From VXYL01 sp965116935 (GTDB taxonomy: Bacteria; Pseudomonadota; Gammaproteobacteria; Pseudomonadales; Azotimanducaceae), in contig OZ220737.1 in assembly GCA_965116935.1 (NCBI GenBank), positions 5,146,001 to 5,210,000 on the forward strand: DNA of 64,000 nucleotides. The letters are read 5' to 3'. Under the pieces are notes generated by a model. That model had not been told where the DNA came from. It saw nothing but the letters and a program-made list of their open reading frames with translations, and made no database searches. Shown one piece after another: positions 1 through 9,942 of this stretch. A program made the position numbers and the translations under genes. Numbering within the stretch: the first letter of the stretch is position 1; the number at the start of each line of letters is the position of its first letter.

Positions 1-1
1 T

Positions 2-247
2 GACGTCAAAGCCAATGCCCTGGAGCGGTTCGCACGACGCTGGAATCAAACGCTGATAGCCATGATCGCGCACGGTCACGCGGCGCGTGTCAAGCGAATG
101 CTCGCCGACGCCAGTGCCACCGAGTCCCTAGAACCCCTATGGCTCGCCGCCCGCGCCGAACTGGGCGAAGACCTAGGCCCACTCCCAGCCGAGGTCCAAG
201 ATGCCGTGAATGAGGTAAGGCGAATGGTCACCGAAGAGCGAAGCTGA
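2..247 (+). CDS. C-terminal end of an unrecognised protein (5' end outside window)
   Basis: The frame is open from the first complete codon (position 2) to a TGA at 245-247, giving 81 residues. An internal ATG lies at 62, but the upstream residues are also protein-like, so this is most likely the C-terminus of a gene that begins before the window. The tail is alpha-helical and charged, rich in Ala, Glu and Arg, with no motif I recognise. It points toward the decayed toxin-antitoxin block but shares no obvious link with it. Confidence 0.4.
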   Translation, partial: DVKANALERFARRWNQTLIAMIAHGHAARVKRMLADASATESLEPLWLAARAELGEDLGPLPAEVQDAVNEVRRMVTEERS

Positions 248-623
248 CCGCCAGACTCGGCTCCGCCCGGGAAGGTCAGGGCGACGTCAGTCGCGCCCGT
301 CCTATGATCTCTCCTTCCCGCACATCGGCCCGCCACGCAACGAATGGGGACGCGTTGGCTGGTAGAGGCGAGTGCTGCCTTGCTGTACGTCCCGAGCGCA
401 GCCGTACCCGGCGGTCTGGAAGCGAGCGTCGTCTACAACCCCGCCACCCGGCCGTACATCGCACCAGCTTGCTCGCCATCGAATCCAGCATCTACAGCAC
501 CGCATGTTCACAGACAGCAACTAGGGGGGCCGCTTCTGTCGTTGTCTGACACCTTGGCCGGTAGTGTATCAGATTGACTTCTTCGGGGTTCATTTTATTT
601 GGTGCCGCGCCTGTACCCAGCGA
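248..623. other. non-coding stretch, no gene recognised
   Basis: Several short frames overlap here on both strands, but none has protein-like composition or a convincing start. No repeat, hairpin terminator or RNA gene was seen. From about 560 onward the sequence becomes noticeably richer in A and T than the rest of the window, and stays so through the regulator gene that follows. Confidence 0.4.
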
Positions 624-938
624 TCAGATGCTCGATGGTAGCAACGTACCGCCGGGGTCAAGAAGAGAAAAACCACGCCGGATTCCTTTGTCCCTAGTGG
701 CAATGGCACCTTCCAGTAAGCCTAGAACGAGGTACTCCATGTCCGTAGCCTCATTCTCAAGATTTTTCATGGCCTTAGGTGTGAGTTTCTCGGCACTCGC
801 GTGGCCGTACCTTTTCGCTATCTCCAAGCCGTACAAAAGCTGAACCTGTAGCCAACGGTACATTGTCCAATCTGGTCCGAATGTTCGACTTCCCGCAATT
901 GCCGCCCATATGGGCGCGTAATGAGCGCTGGCTCCACG
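624..938 (-). pseudogene. in-frame continuation after the stop of the HigA-like gene
   Basis: Directly after the TGA at 939-941 (minus strand) the same frame stays open for another 104 codons to position 624. The encoded sequence has ordinary protein composition (aromatic, hydrophobic and charged residues in balance), including a Tyr/Leu-rich helix-like segment near 800-870. A separate start at an ATG (861-863) would give a 79-residue protein. Either this is an independent small gene, or the upstream gene was longer and was split by one nonsense change. I recognise no family. Confidence 0.35.
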
Positions 939-1763
939 TCAAACGAATTCACCAAGGAATCGTCTGATGAAGGCTTGATCCGTAGCGATGGCGTTTGCCG
1001 CCTCGCGGGAAGCTCCATCATGCCCTACTGCGTTTGGGAAACACTTCTTCGCCAAGTACGCCATTTTGATAAGGTTCATAGCATCGTGTCTGAAGTCCAA
1101 GCTTGTTTCGTCTACCGCTTGTTGTAGCGCTCGGGATAGGCTACCGAAATCCGCCTTGAGGAAATCGTCTAGACCAATCCCGATAACAAGGTTGTCTGAC
1201 GGTGCACCCGATGGGGTCAACGTGCTGAATTCCTTGCTGAGAAGTTTACCCACATTCGGCCCAACATTGACGTTTCCAGTTCGGTTGAGTTGCCTTAGCT
1301 TACTTAGGCATTGTTGACGGGCCCGTGCGTCGGTCGATGCGACCTCAAAAAGAAATGCGTCCCCGAAGACCAACGTCCAATCGTCTTGGAGCTTCCGCAG
1401 CGATGCGACCGACTCCCCTTGGGCGTAGCTCTTGTCGATGACGATGGCACGACGGTCGTTGCCCCTGCGTTCGTCACCCACCTTAACACCAACCTTGGCA
1501 TCGTCCAGCGAGGCAAGCATGCGCATCAACCGATCGAGGGTAAACCGGCCGAGGTTCGCGTTTCGAATTCGCGAGAAATCCGCTGCGGCGAATCCGGTCT
1601 GGCGACTGGCCGCACGCACGGTGAGCTGGCGTCCGTCCAATGCCGCAATTATGTGCGCAGCCAATACGGCCTTTGCGTGCTTCAGGTCGGCATCGGGGTC
1701 GTCGAAATCTCGAAAGACGTTGCCGCTCCCTCTGACCAGCTCGAAGTCCGGTTCCTCGCTCAT
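939..1763 (-). CDS. HigA-like XRE antitoxin with an extra C-terminal domain
   Basis: The first ~95 of 274 residues match the HTH_37/HigA antitoxin pattern: an FxDFDDPDA-type N-terminus, then a helix-turn-helix (residues ~45-85) ending in the usual dimer-forming tail. Such antitoxins bind a RelE/HigB-type mRNase and repress their own operon. Ordinary HigA proteins are about 100 residues. Here about 180 further residues with no recognised motif follow, so this is a fusion or a larger regulator. The ATG overlaps the TGA of the preceding toxin fragment (ATGA), the toxin-first order typical of higBA. The toxin is broken, so the pair is probably no longer a functional module. Confidence 0.6.
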   Translation of the reverse strand: MSEEPDFELVRGSGNVFRDFDDPDADLKHAKAVLAAHIIAALDGRQLTVRAASRQTGFAAADFSRIRNANLGRFTLDRLMRMLASLDDAKVGVKVGDERRGNDRRAIVIDKSYAQGESVASLRKLQDDWTLVFGDAFLFEVASTDARARQQCLSKLRQLNRTGNVNVGPNVGKLLSKEFSTLTPSGAPSDNLVIGIGLDDFLKADFGSLSRALQQAVDETSLDFRHDAMNLIKMAYLAKKCFPNAVGHDGASREAANAIATDQAFIRRFLGEFV

Positions 1764-2043
1764 AGGTCTGGCTCCCGTCGCAGGCGGTTGAGGCGATGTC
1801 GTATCAGGTCAACATCGGACTGGGGGTCGCGATCCCCTTCTTGGACTTCTTCTGGAAGGCGTGGACGACCCAACGGGAGTCGCCGAGTTCGACGACGTAG
1901 ACGACTCGCCACGCATTGCGCTGGAACGGCATGGCGACCTCAAAGACGCCCGATCCGAGCCCCTTAAGCCGCTTTGCGATGTCGGCTTTGCCGCCTTCGG
2001 CGGCGATCGTGTGTGGGAATGGACGCTCCCAGGCGAGGCCGCA
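1760..2043 (-). pseudogene. truncated, frameshifted HigB/RelE (Gp49-like) toxin
   Basis: The minus-strand frame entering from about 2043 encodes the core of a Gp49-family RelE/HigB mRNase, including a WRVVYVVEL strand and a VVHAFQKKSKKG block. A run of five G on the plus strand (near 1821-1825) shifts the frame. With one more base the protein would continue PQSDVDLIRHRLNRL and end at TGA 1760-1762, overlapping the antitoxin ATG. The usual N-terminal ~40 residues are missing: an in-frame stop lies at 2044-2046, and beyond it the DNA belongs to an Rpn-type remnant on the other strand. It is therefore broken twice. Confidence 0.6.
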
Positions 2044-2045
2044 TC

Positions 2046-2599
2046 AACGCGGCCAGCAAGCTCTTGTTCGTTGGCGACGTGATCGCTGACCTCATTCGGG
2101 TGACGATGCCGGCGCTTGCCGCTGTGCTGGACCTTGACGCCATCGAGCCGCTACCCACGGAGTTCGTGGACATGGAGCGCGAGCGGCGCATTGGCGATGC
2201 GGCCTATCGCATTCCCTTTGCGAAGGATGCGCGACGCTGCGTCGTTGCGTCCGGCGAGTTTCAGGACCGCAACGACGACGACATGCTCGAACGGGCGCGG
2301 GAATATACGACGATGATGCTGGGCGCAGGTCGCCACCAAGGGTTTCTCGGCACGCAGGAGACCCCGCTGGTGCTTCCGTCATCCACACCGGCACGGGCCG
2401 GTGGCGGGCGGTGGACGGAACCGAGCCGATGCAGGGCCTGTCGGAGCGGGCGTGGCGGGAGGTCGCACCACACCAGCCGCAGGCGTATATTGGCGTGGAC
2501 ATCGGTGGCAACGCGGCGCTGCCTGAGGGTGCCGCCGACAACCGCTTCCTGGCCGCGGCGCGGCTGGCCCGGAGATGCTCTCCAAGACGGGTAGCCTGA
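2046..2599 (+). pseudogene. remnant of an Rpn/YhgA-like (transposase_31) nuclease
   Basis: From about 2046 one plus frame reads like the N-terminal part of the PD-(D/E)XK Rpn/YhgA family: a LIADLIR-type helix, then a PLPTEFVD segment, then a VVASGEFQDRNDD block equivalent to the usual LLEFQS-x-DD nuclease core. Between about 2340 and 2385 the homology moves to another frame, which continues with VIHTGTGRWRA and a PHQPQAYIG segment, both family-like. There is no start codon at the expected place, because the 5' end abuts the truncated higB. This is a frameshifted 5'-truncated fossil. Confidence 0.5.
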
Positions 2600-2639
2600 T
2601 CCTCTCCTGCACGACCACGAATGAGTTCTTCAGCGGCTC

Positions 2640-2678
2640 GGCTAGGAGGTTGCGCCGTAGAAGCGCTGGCTCCTAGCC
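2640..2678. repeat. stem-loop carrying the TTGCGCCGT repeat
   Basis: The arms GGCTAGGAG (2640-2648) and CTCCTAGCC (2670-2678) are perfect complements. The loop contains TTGCGCCGTAGAAGCGCTGGC (2650-2670 with the last base shared), a short unit that recurs near 26283 and, inverted, near 26502. There is no T-run, so it is not a classical terminator. It is probably a REP-like element. Confidence 0.55.
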
Positions 2679-2758
2679 GTAGCTGCGAGCGAATGCGAGC
2701 ACGAAGGCCAGCAGTTCGCGTAGCGAACTGCCAACGCGCCCGTCCCGTCAGGGCGCGC
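2674..2758. repeat. dispersed intergenic repeat, copy 1
   Basis: This stretch reads TAGCCGTAGCTGCG, then a variable 15-base part, then GCAGTTCGCG-AGCGAACTGCC and AACGCGCCCG, ending in a GGGCGCGC block. The same string with a few substitutions occurs at 50562-50641 before hisI. The centre is a palindrome (GGCAGTTCGC / GCGAACTGCC). Confidence 0.6.
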
Positions 2759-2805
2759 TAGCGCTTGAGCAGGGCTTGCCTACCCCCCCCTCCGAAGAAC
2801 GTTGG

Positions 2806-2996
2806 CGGCCTTCTTCGACTCCCAAAAAGGAGGGAGCGAAAGGAGGGCAGTACCTGCTATAGAGCACTTTGCGGGAGTCGTTTCCCGTATCACTCCCCCC
2901 TTGAGGCGGCGTCGGAAAACCCAAGGGGTCTCGGTGCGGGGAATGCCACGCTCCCTTGGGGGCACTTGGGGGCACTTGGGGGAGGGCAGGATGTCC
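2806..2996. repeat. G/C-run repeat region with a 10-bp tandem repeat
   Basis: Within this spacer are a CTTCTTCGACTCCC segment (2812-2825), a TCACTCCCCCCTTG segment (2890-2903) and two and a half tandem copies of CTTGGGGGCA (2955-2983). The first two elements recur near 26406 and, inverted, near 56281-56310. The remaining spacer up to the protease start at 3124 shows no gene. Confidence 0.5.
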
Positions 2997-3123
2997 TCGC
3001 TTTCCGAATCCCTGCTGTGCGGCAAGCGCTGTCAGCGCTGCGGGACGCAGCAATGGGTAGTCTGCACGCGGCTATACTTCCGTCACGGATCACGCCCGGC
3101 GGCTTCGGGAGGATGGACGACCC

Positions 3124-6100
3124 ATGCGCAAGGTCTTCGCCGGCCTGGCCGGGCTCGCACTCGTGGCGATGTTCGTGCTCTTGGTTTCCCGCGAGGAGCC
3201 AGTTGAGGAGCCCCGTGGGACCGGCGCCGAGTTGCCCCGCGCCGAATCGCCGCCCGTATCTGGGGCAGGCACTATGCCACGGCCCGTGCCTCAGGCGGTG
3301 GACGTGGCGCCCGAGCCGCCCGCCGGCCATGCGTACGCAGGCCACAGCGGCGAGATGCGCATTGCCCCGCTTGCGGAACGCACGGCGGTCACGCCAGTGG
3401 TGCGGGCCGAGTGGCTCGAGCCCACCGCCGGCGCAGGGCTGCTTGCGGCGCAAGCGGAAGCTGCTGGGCGTGACTGGACCTTTGCCTGGCTGCAACGTGG
3501 TTCCTCCGGGCCCGGCGACGACCTCGGCGAGCGGCTCCATGATGCGGGGGCGCAAGTGCTCGGCAATGTCGGTGCCTATGTTCGGTTGCGGGTTCCCGCC
3601 GATCCAGACCGCTTGCGTGCCATCGCGTCACTGCCGGATGTAGTCGGCCTCGGCGCACCGCCGTCCGATGCAAAAGTGGACGCGCAGTTCCTGGCATACG
3701 CCGCCGGGCGCCCAGCGAGCGAGCGTGTCGATGTGAGCATCACGTTGATGCCCGACGACGCGGACGGACGCTGGCGGCGGGAGCTTACAGGGCTCGGCGT
3801 TGCTGTCGGGCGGTGGGACGCAACATTGCGCACGGCGGCGGCGAGCGTGCCATTCGCGGCGCTTGAGGCGGTGGCAAGCCGAGACTTTGTCCTCGCCATC
3901 GAACCGGTGGCCACAATCCGCGCCGGGCATGCGAGCGCAGTGCCGGTCATGGGCGCCGATGCATTGCGCCGTTACAACCCGAGAACGGGACGCTTCACCG
4001 GCACCACCGGCGCTCGCATTCCCATTGGCGTCATGGACAGCGGCCTGAACGTGCGCCACCGCGACATTGGCGAAGGCCGGGCCAGCATCTGCGGCGCGAG
4101 TTTCGCCCAGCCACTGTTCGGCGCCGGCGGGCGCGAGGACTTCGATCTTTGGCTGGACCTCGGCCTGCACGGCACCCACGTCACCGGCACCATGGCCGGC
4201 AACGGCTTCAACGATCCGTTGCACGCCGGGATTGCGCCCGGGGTGCGCCACATCCGCTTCGCCAAGGTGCTGTCGCAACGCGGCTTGGGCACCGACGAAG
4301 GCGTGCGGCAAGCGATGGACTTTCTGGCCACGCGGTCGTCGTGCGAGCGGGCCGGAGTGGTCTCGCCTTCTGCACGGGCGCTGGTTGTCAATATGAGCCT
4401 CGGCGAAACCTCGTTGCAGCACACCGGACGCGGCGTGGGCGAACGCAAGCTCGACTCCACCGTTTGGACCCACCGTCAGCTCTACGTCGTGGCGCAGGCC
4501 AACGCCAACATCTTCGGCTTCTCCAACTATGCCGCAGCCAAGAACTCCCTCGCGGTGGGCGCTGCGTTCGACACCGGCACCATCGCGCCGTTCAGCAGCC
4601 ACGGCCCCACCGCCGACGGGCGCCTGGCACCCAACGTGGTGGGGACCGGCGCCAGTGTCAGCTCTGCGCTGGGCGGCGGCCGCACGGACGGCTACATCGA
4701 CTTCAGCGGCACCAGCATGGCCTCGCCGGCGGTGGCTGGCGTCGCCGCCCTGCTGCTCGACTCGGCACCGGATTTCCGGCGCCAGCCGGCGCTGGCCCGA
4801 GCCCGGCTCATGGCGAGCGCGATCAAGCCGGACGCCTTCCTCGCCGCGCCCGAAGCCTTTGTGGCCGACAACAGCACGGGGCCTGGGCCGCTGCAGCACA
4901 TCTATGGACTCGGCCTCGTCTCCGCAGCCGCCACGGTGCTGCAGCGCGATGCCGAGGACGGCTGGACCACCGGCAGCGCCGTGAGCACTTTCGACGGCCA
5001 GGCCGGCTACGCCTATCAGGACATCGACGTGCCGGAGGGCACCAGCCGCCTCGACGTGGTGCTGACATGGGACGAGCAACCAGCCGACACCATCACCGAA
5101 GCCGTGCTGAGCGATCTCGACCTCTGGCTGGACGAAGGCGCGGACTGCGGCGAGGGTGCCTGCGGCGAACACGCATCGCGCTCGCGCATCGACAACGTGG
5201 AATGGCTGCTCGTGCGCGATCCGGCGCCGGGCCGTCACCGCATCAAGGTCGTGCCGGAGCGCATCTACGGCCAAGCCCCCCGCGCCGCAGTCGCCTGGAC
5301 CGCCATCCGGGGTGACTCAACCCCAACCCTCAGCGTCGAGGCCAGCACCCCCCGCAGTCGCCCCGACGGCAGCGTGGAGGTGGACTTGGCAGTTACCAGC
5401 ACGGGGTACGTCGCCGCCGGCACCATGCTTCGACTCGGCTGCCGCGCTCTCGCGGAGGATTCGGATGTCTGCGAGCGCTACGTCGATGCCTGGCCTCCGG
5501 GGGGGAACATCCTGCGTGGCGACCTCTCCCGCCCGATCGAGGCGCGACCCATGCACCACGCCTTGTCGCTCGGCGAAATCACCGCTGGCGAGCGGCAAAC
5601 CGTCACGCTGCGCCTGCCGGCCACCACCGACCCCCATCGGCTGCACTTCACGGCAGGCGGCTGGAACGCCATTGCCGGGCACGCAAGTGTCGAGTTCAGC
5701 ATCCCGGCCGACGCCGCACCGGCGGCAACGCCACCCGCCAACGATGCATTCGCCGAGGCCACGCCTTTGACGCAAGAGTCCGGCGAACGCAGCGTCGACC
5801 TGCTGGCGGCTTCCAGAGAGCCGGCGGAGCCCGACTCCCGTAGCGCCACACGCAGCGTGTGGTTCTCGTGGCGGGCACCGGCGCCGGGCCTGCACGTCTT
5901 CGGTGTCAGCGGCGCCGGCGACCAAGGCAGCGGGCAAGTCCGCATGGACATCTACCGCAATGGCGCGTTGGCGGCACTCGAACACGTCGCCGGTCGGGAA
6001 CGATCCCTCACCTTCCATGCCGAGGGCGGCACCGATTATCGCCTGCGCATCGCCACCGAGGCACACGACGTGATGCCGCAGACGCTGCGCTGGGGGCCGC

Positions 6101-7479
6101 GACAACGGCCCGCGAACGACGACTTCGCGGACAGCCAGCGCATCGCCGGCACGAGTGGAAGCGTCGCCGGCGACAACCGAGGCGCAACCCTCGAACCCCA
6201 CGAATTCTTCGGCAGCCACTCCACCACCGCCTGGTATCGCTGGAGGGCACCCGACGACGGCTATTTCGCCTTCTCGGTGGACGAACCCCTGCGTGTGTTT
6301 GCCTTCACGGGAAGGAACATCCGCGCACTGCGCCGCGTTTCGCATTACGCCGCGAGCGCAATCGGTCTCGGCAATGGCCCGCCCTCGGGGCTCATCGCCA
6401 TCGTCGCCGCCGAAGGGGGCGATGCGATCTTTCCCGCTGCCGCCGGCGAGACCTACCACGTCGCCGTCGTGGCACGCGGCGCGGAATCCTCAGGCAGCCC
6501 CTATTCCTTGACCTGGGCCCCTGCCACCGAAGAGCAACTCGCCATCCTCGCCGACAACGACGCCTTCGCCGAGGCGGCGTCGCTCAATGGCGAAGTGGGC
6601 GATGCCGTGGCGACAAGCGGCGGTCGCACCGTAGAACCGGACGAACCCAGCGAGTCCGGCACCGGCACGGTCTGGTGGCAGTGGGAGGCACCGGGCGACG
6701 GCCCCTTCACGTGGCGCCTTGGCGGCATCGGCGCCAACGCCATGTCGCTGGCCTTCTTCACCGGCGACTCGCTCGACGATTTGGAAGTCATCGCCGGCGG
6801 TTCGGAAGTGGTGCTCGATGCCGCGGCCGGCCAGCAATTCTGGATCGCGGCCGGCCAACGTGCCGACTCGATGTTCTCGGATGCCGGCGACGCGGCGATC
6901 GACTGGGGGCCAACCCCCGCCAACGACCGCCCTGCCACCGCCATTGCCCTCGCAGCCGGCGGCGCCATGGCGTCGAGCCGCCACGCCACCAGTTCCGCAG
7001 ACGAACCCGCGACGCTGGCCGGCGATGCTTCGCTGTGGTGGAAATGGACCGCAGTCGAAGACGGCTGGCAGCGGTTTGCACTCAGAGGTCACGACCCGTC
7101 CCACATCGTTGCCGTCTATGGCCGCGACGCCACCGGCGCCCTCGAACTCATCGCCACCAGCGACCGTTCGTTCCTGCTGTCGGGACGAGCCGAAGCGCGG
7201 GTCCTCGCGAACCCGGGCCAAGAGTATTGGGTTCAAGTGGCGGTGCGCAGCGGCTCCGACCGGGGCGACTTCGAACTCGCCACCGGGCCGAGCACGGCAC
7301 CGGCGTGGCTGCGAATCGCTAGCGCCCTCAGCGATGGCGACATGCGCCCCGACGGCAGCTACGCGGAGCTGCGCAATCTGGGCGACGTCGCCATCAACGA
7401 CTCCGGAGCTCGGCTCTTCGTCAACACGAAGGACTCGCTCAGGCTTTTCGACCGCGACGCGGACACGGGGGGCATCACC
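3124..7479 (+). pseudogene. secreted S8 (subtilisin-like) protease, N-terminal 1452 codons, cut by an IS
   Basis: The reading frame starts at ATG 3124 with a membrane/signal segment (residues ~5-22). The S8 catalytic triad is visible: Asp305 in VMDSGLN, His349 in HGTHVTG and Ser531 in GTSMASP. From about residue 870 four beta-rich repeats follow, starting near 872, 996, 1143 and 1265. Each opens with an (A/D)ND-type motif and carries a W-x-W core, as in PPC-like domains of exported proteases. At codon 1452 (ACC, 7477-7479) an IS4-family element interrupts the gene, and the frame resumes exactly after it near 8844. The intact protein would have had about 1815 residues. As it stands, translation runs a further 55 codons into the IS (stop at 7645-7647), so the catalytic domain could still be made. 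Confidence 0.8.
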
Positions 7480-8834
7480 ATATGCGCTAACTTGTTTGGA
7501 TCGATGGTTCCGGGAAGCGTTCGTCGATCTGCGGGGTCCGCTGGCGAGGCGGGTCGGCCAATCCCCTTGAGATGCGGTCCCAGTCGTCGATGGCCTGCTG
7601 CAGGGGGAGGTGCGGCTCGATGGCGCGGGCGATCTGGCCGTACATGAAGCGGAAGTCACGCCAGGGACTGCGACGGCGGGCTCTCCACGGTGCCTCCCCA
7701 GGGGGAAACGGAGCCGGCGTGGCGAACGAGCTTCTCCACCAACAGCGCCACGAGCAGCTTGCCGTGGAGCCAGGCGCGGGCGCTGTCGTCCTCGTGCTTG
7801 GGCAGGTGGCCGAGCTGCGCCAGCGACTTGAAGCGCCTGAAGACCAGTTCGACCTGCCAGCGGACGCGGTACCAGTCCAGCACGCTGCGGGCGTCGAAGG
7901 TCCCTTCGGGGAAGGTGGTGAACAGGATCACGTGGCGGGCGAACTCGAGGCTGGACGGCCGCACCTGCCGGCCCTGGCGCGCTGCGTGTTCCTTCGCCTT
8001 GCGCTGCGCGATGGCGGCGGCCTCCTCGGTCTTGCGGATCGCGCACACGCGACCCGGCACCGCGACGCCCCGACCGACCGCCACCGCCGGCCATGCCCGC
8101 GGGACGCACGCCTCGTCCAGCCCGGCGACCCGCTGCAGCAGGTCCAGCGCCTCCCCGTCCGGTGTCCGCAGCGGCAGCGAGCCGGTGTTCACGCGCACCG
8201 TGGCGTGGCCGCCCGACGACGCCACGTGGCCGAGACCCGCCGCCGTCGAGTAGCCCCGGTCCGCCAGCACCAGGTCGCCCCGGGCGATCGGAAAGTGCGC
8301 CAGCGTCTCGGCCACGCCCGAACCCTCGGTCGGCGTCAGCTTGTAGAAGTCGCAAGCCAGCGACGGAAGCCGCACGCTGTAGTGCAGGCGCCACAGCGAG
8401 CCCGTCCGCCCCGGCTCCTTCACCGTCGTCGCGTCGAACGCCCGGAACGGCAGCTCGCCAGACGCCGACACTCCGCCCTGCTCCCGGAACATCGCCGCGC
8501 ACAGCTCCCGCAGCCACTCCGACGACTTCCGCAGCCGCTTCAGCAGCGCCACGTCCGAGAGCTCCGCAAGGTTCGCCTGCCGCGCCCGCACCACCGTCTC
8601 CCGCAGCGAATGACCCCGCGCCAGATGCAGCAGAAGCACCCGCAGCAGCGCCTCCGGAGACTTCGCCTTGCGCAGTCCCTTCAGCGCCCCCGTCTCCTGC
8701 GCCAGTTCCTCCCAGCCTTCCGGAAGGAACGACACCACCACCTTCCAGTCCTCGTCCACTCCGCACAAGCCCCCAGCCGAACCGACACCCCCACCTTACG
8801 GACAGCCGATGCGCAAAACAAGTTAGCGCATATG
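7479..8834 (-). mobile_element. IS4-family insertion sequence, copy A (1.36 kb)
   Basis: Both ends carry the inverted repeat CATATGCGCTAACTTGTTT (7479-7497, and its complement ending at 8834). One transposase gene lies inside on the minus strand. The host sequence GGGGGGCATCACC precedes it and a G10 run plus CATCACC follows it, so the target duplication is about 11-13 bp with four extra G on the right. The element has the same length as copy B at 20528, and the two encoded 370-residue proteins are identical, which means recent transposition. It splits the S8 protease gene in frame. Confidence 0.9.
7656..8768 (-). CDS. IS4-family DDE transposase (copy A)
   Basis: This 370-residue transposase of the IS4 superfamily catalyses cut-and-paste movement of its element. 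Visible catalytic features are an FDATTVKEPG segment with the first Asp (residue ~110), an LADRGYS segment with the second Asp (residue ~155), and the YREK-like YRVRWQVELVFRRFKS block with the Glu (residue ~300). The annotated frame ends early. One base further on, another frame encodes SPWRDFRFMYGQ and the rest of the expected C-terminal tail, so the last ~65 residues need a +1 shift or have been lost. The start is a GTG-type codon near the right end of the IS. The protein is identical to the copy at 20594-21706. Confidence 0.88.
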   Translation of the reverse strand: MCGVDEDWKVVVSFLPEGWEELAQETGALKGLRKAKSPEALLRVLLLHLARGHSLRETVVRARQANLAELSDVALLKRLRKSSEWLRELCAAMFREQGGVSASGELPFRAFDATTVKEPGRTGSLWRLHYSVRLPSLACDFYKLTPTEGSGVAETLAHFPIARGDLVLADRGYSTAAGLGHVASSGGHATVRVNTGSLPLRTPDGEALDLLQRVAGLDEACVPRAWPAVAVGRGVAVPGRVCAIRKTEEAAAIAQRKAKEHAARQGRQVRPSSLEFARHVILFTTFPEGTFDARSVLDWYRVRWQVELVFRRFKSLAQLGHLPKHEDDSARAWLHGKLLVALLVEKLVRHAGSVSPWGGTVESPPSQSLA

Positions 8835-8843
8835 GGGGGGGGG

Positions 8844-9942
8844 CATCACCGCGGCTGGAGAGGTGGCGCATCCGCCGGCCGATGAAGAGGCGGACAATGG
8901 CGATGCAGCGATGGAGGAGTCCGAGAACGCGGCGCTGTTCGAGGACGACCGCCTGCTGCATTGGGGGGCCGCGCACCAGACCCTCTATGCCTTTGGCGTG
9001 GGAGGGGTTCTGCTCGCCTACCGCGAAACGGATGGCGATGCGACCGATGTCGAAGTCTGCGACTTGGAACTCGGCGAGGACTTCCCGCTCTTGGGCGACA
9101 CCACGCCGAGGCGAGTCCTCACGGACCCATCCGGCAGCTTCCTGTACCTCTTTGGCAACGCGCCACTCACCAACGAGGGCGCCGTGGCCGTGCTCGCCAT
9201 CGACGAGCCATGCAGCCTATCGCTGGTGCAGGGGATGACGGCGGCGACGGTGGACGACGACAGCGTCAGTTCCCACCGCGAGTTGATGGGGCTGCGCGAC
9301 GCGACGCTTTCCGCCGACGGATCACACATCTATGCCTTGTCCGACCAGGCCTTGGTCACCTTCAGCCGCGACCCCGAAACCGGCGAACTCGCCATCGTTT
9401 CGAACATCGACCTGAACGAACTCACCGAGTCCAACGCGGACCCCTTCTTCAGCTTCCTGAGCATGACTTCGGCGACCTTGGACACGAGCGGTGACTATCT
9501 GTTCGCCATCGGCAACGGCATGCCGCTCGTGCTGGCGTTCGACGTGGCGAAGGAGCCGGCCACACCTGCCCTCATCGCCTCAACCGCGTCGGCGGAGGAC
9601 CCGTTCGGGCGACTGTTCGAGGTGCCCTCGCACGTGTATCGACCGTTCTTCCTGTTCGAGTGCAGCGCCGTCGGTCAGCACCGGAGCCTCACCGCCATCG
9701 ATGCCGCGTGCTTCGACGCCATGTTCGTGGCAAGGTGGGATGCGGACAGCGAACAGTTGCTGCTGAGCGACTACTTTGGCTTTCTGCAGCCGGATCGCTT
9801 CGGCACCGAGCTTCCCTCGGGAGGAGTGCCGCGCGGGGTGCAAAGTGCCGACGGCAGCCACATCTATATCATCCAGCGAGGCGAGATTGGCTCCCTCATC
9901 ACCTTGGAACGAGCCGAGAACATGACCGATGCCCCGGATTAG
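8844..9942 (+). pseudogene. C-terminal part of the IS-interrupted S8 protease
   Basis: After the IS and its duplicated target the protease frame resumes with the codons for G-I-T and A-A-G-E-V and runs to TAG at 9940-9942. This gives about 363 residues beyond the duplication. The segment has beta-propeller-like blades: repeated phrases of the type SADGSHIYALS, DTSGDYLFAIG and SADGSHIYIIQ. They match the start of the same pattern just left of the IS (INDSGARLFVN, SLRLFDRD). A GTG at 8863 could allow separate translation of this fragment. It overlaps the gspC start by 14 bases, so the protease gene and gspCD were one transcription unit. Confidence 0.75.

Noticed and set aside
2955..2983. possible CRISPR-like repeat array
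   Set aside because: It is a contiguous 10-bp tandem repeat without spacers; no cas genes are present.
3628..5274. 548-codon minus-strand frame across the protease
   Set aside because: It lies antisense to the S8 catalytic domain and has shadow composition rich in His, Ala and Gly.
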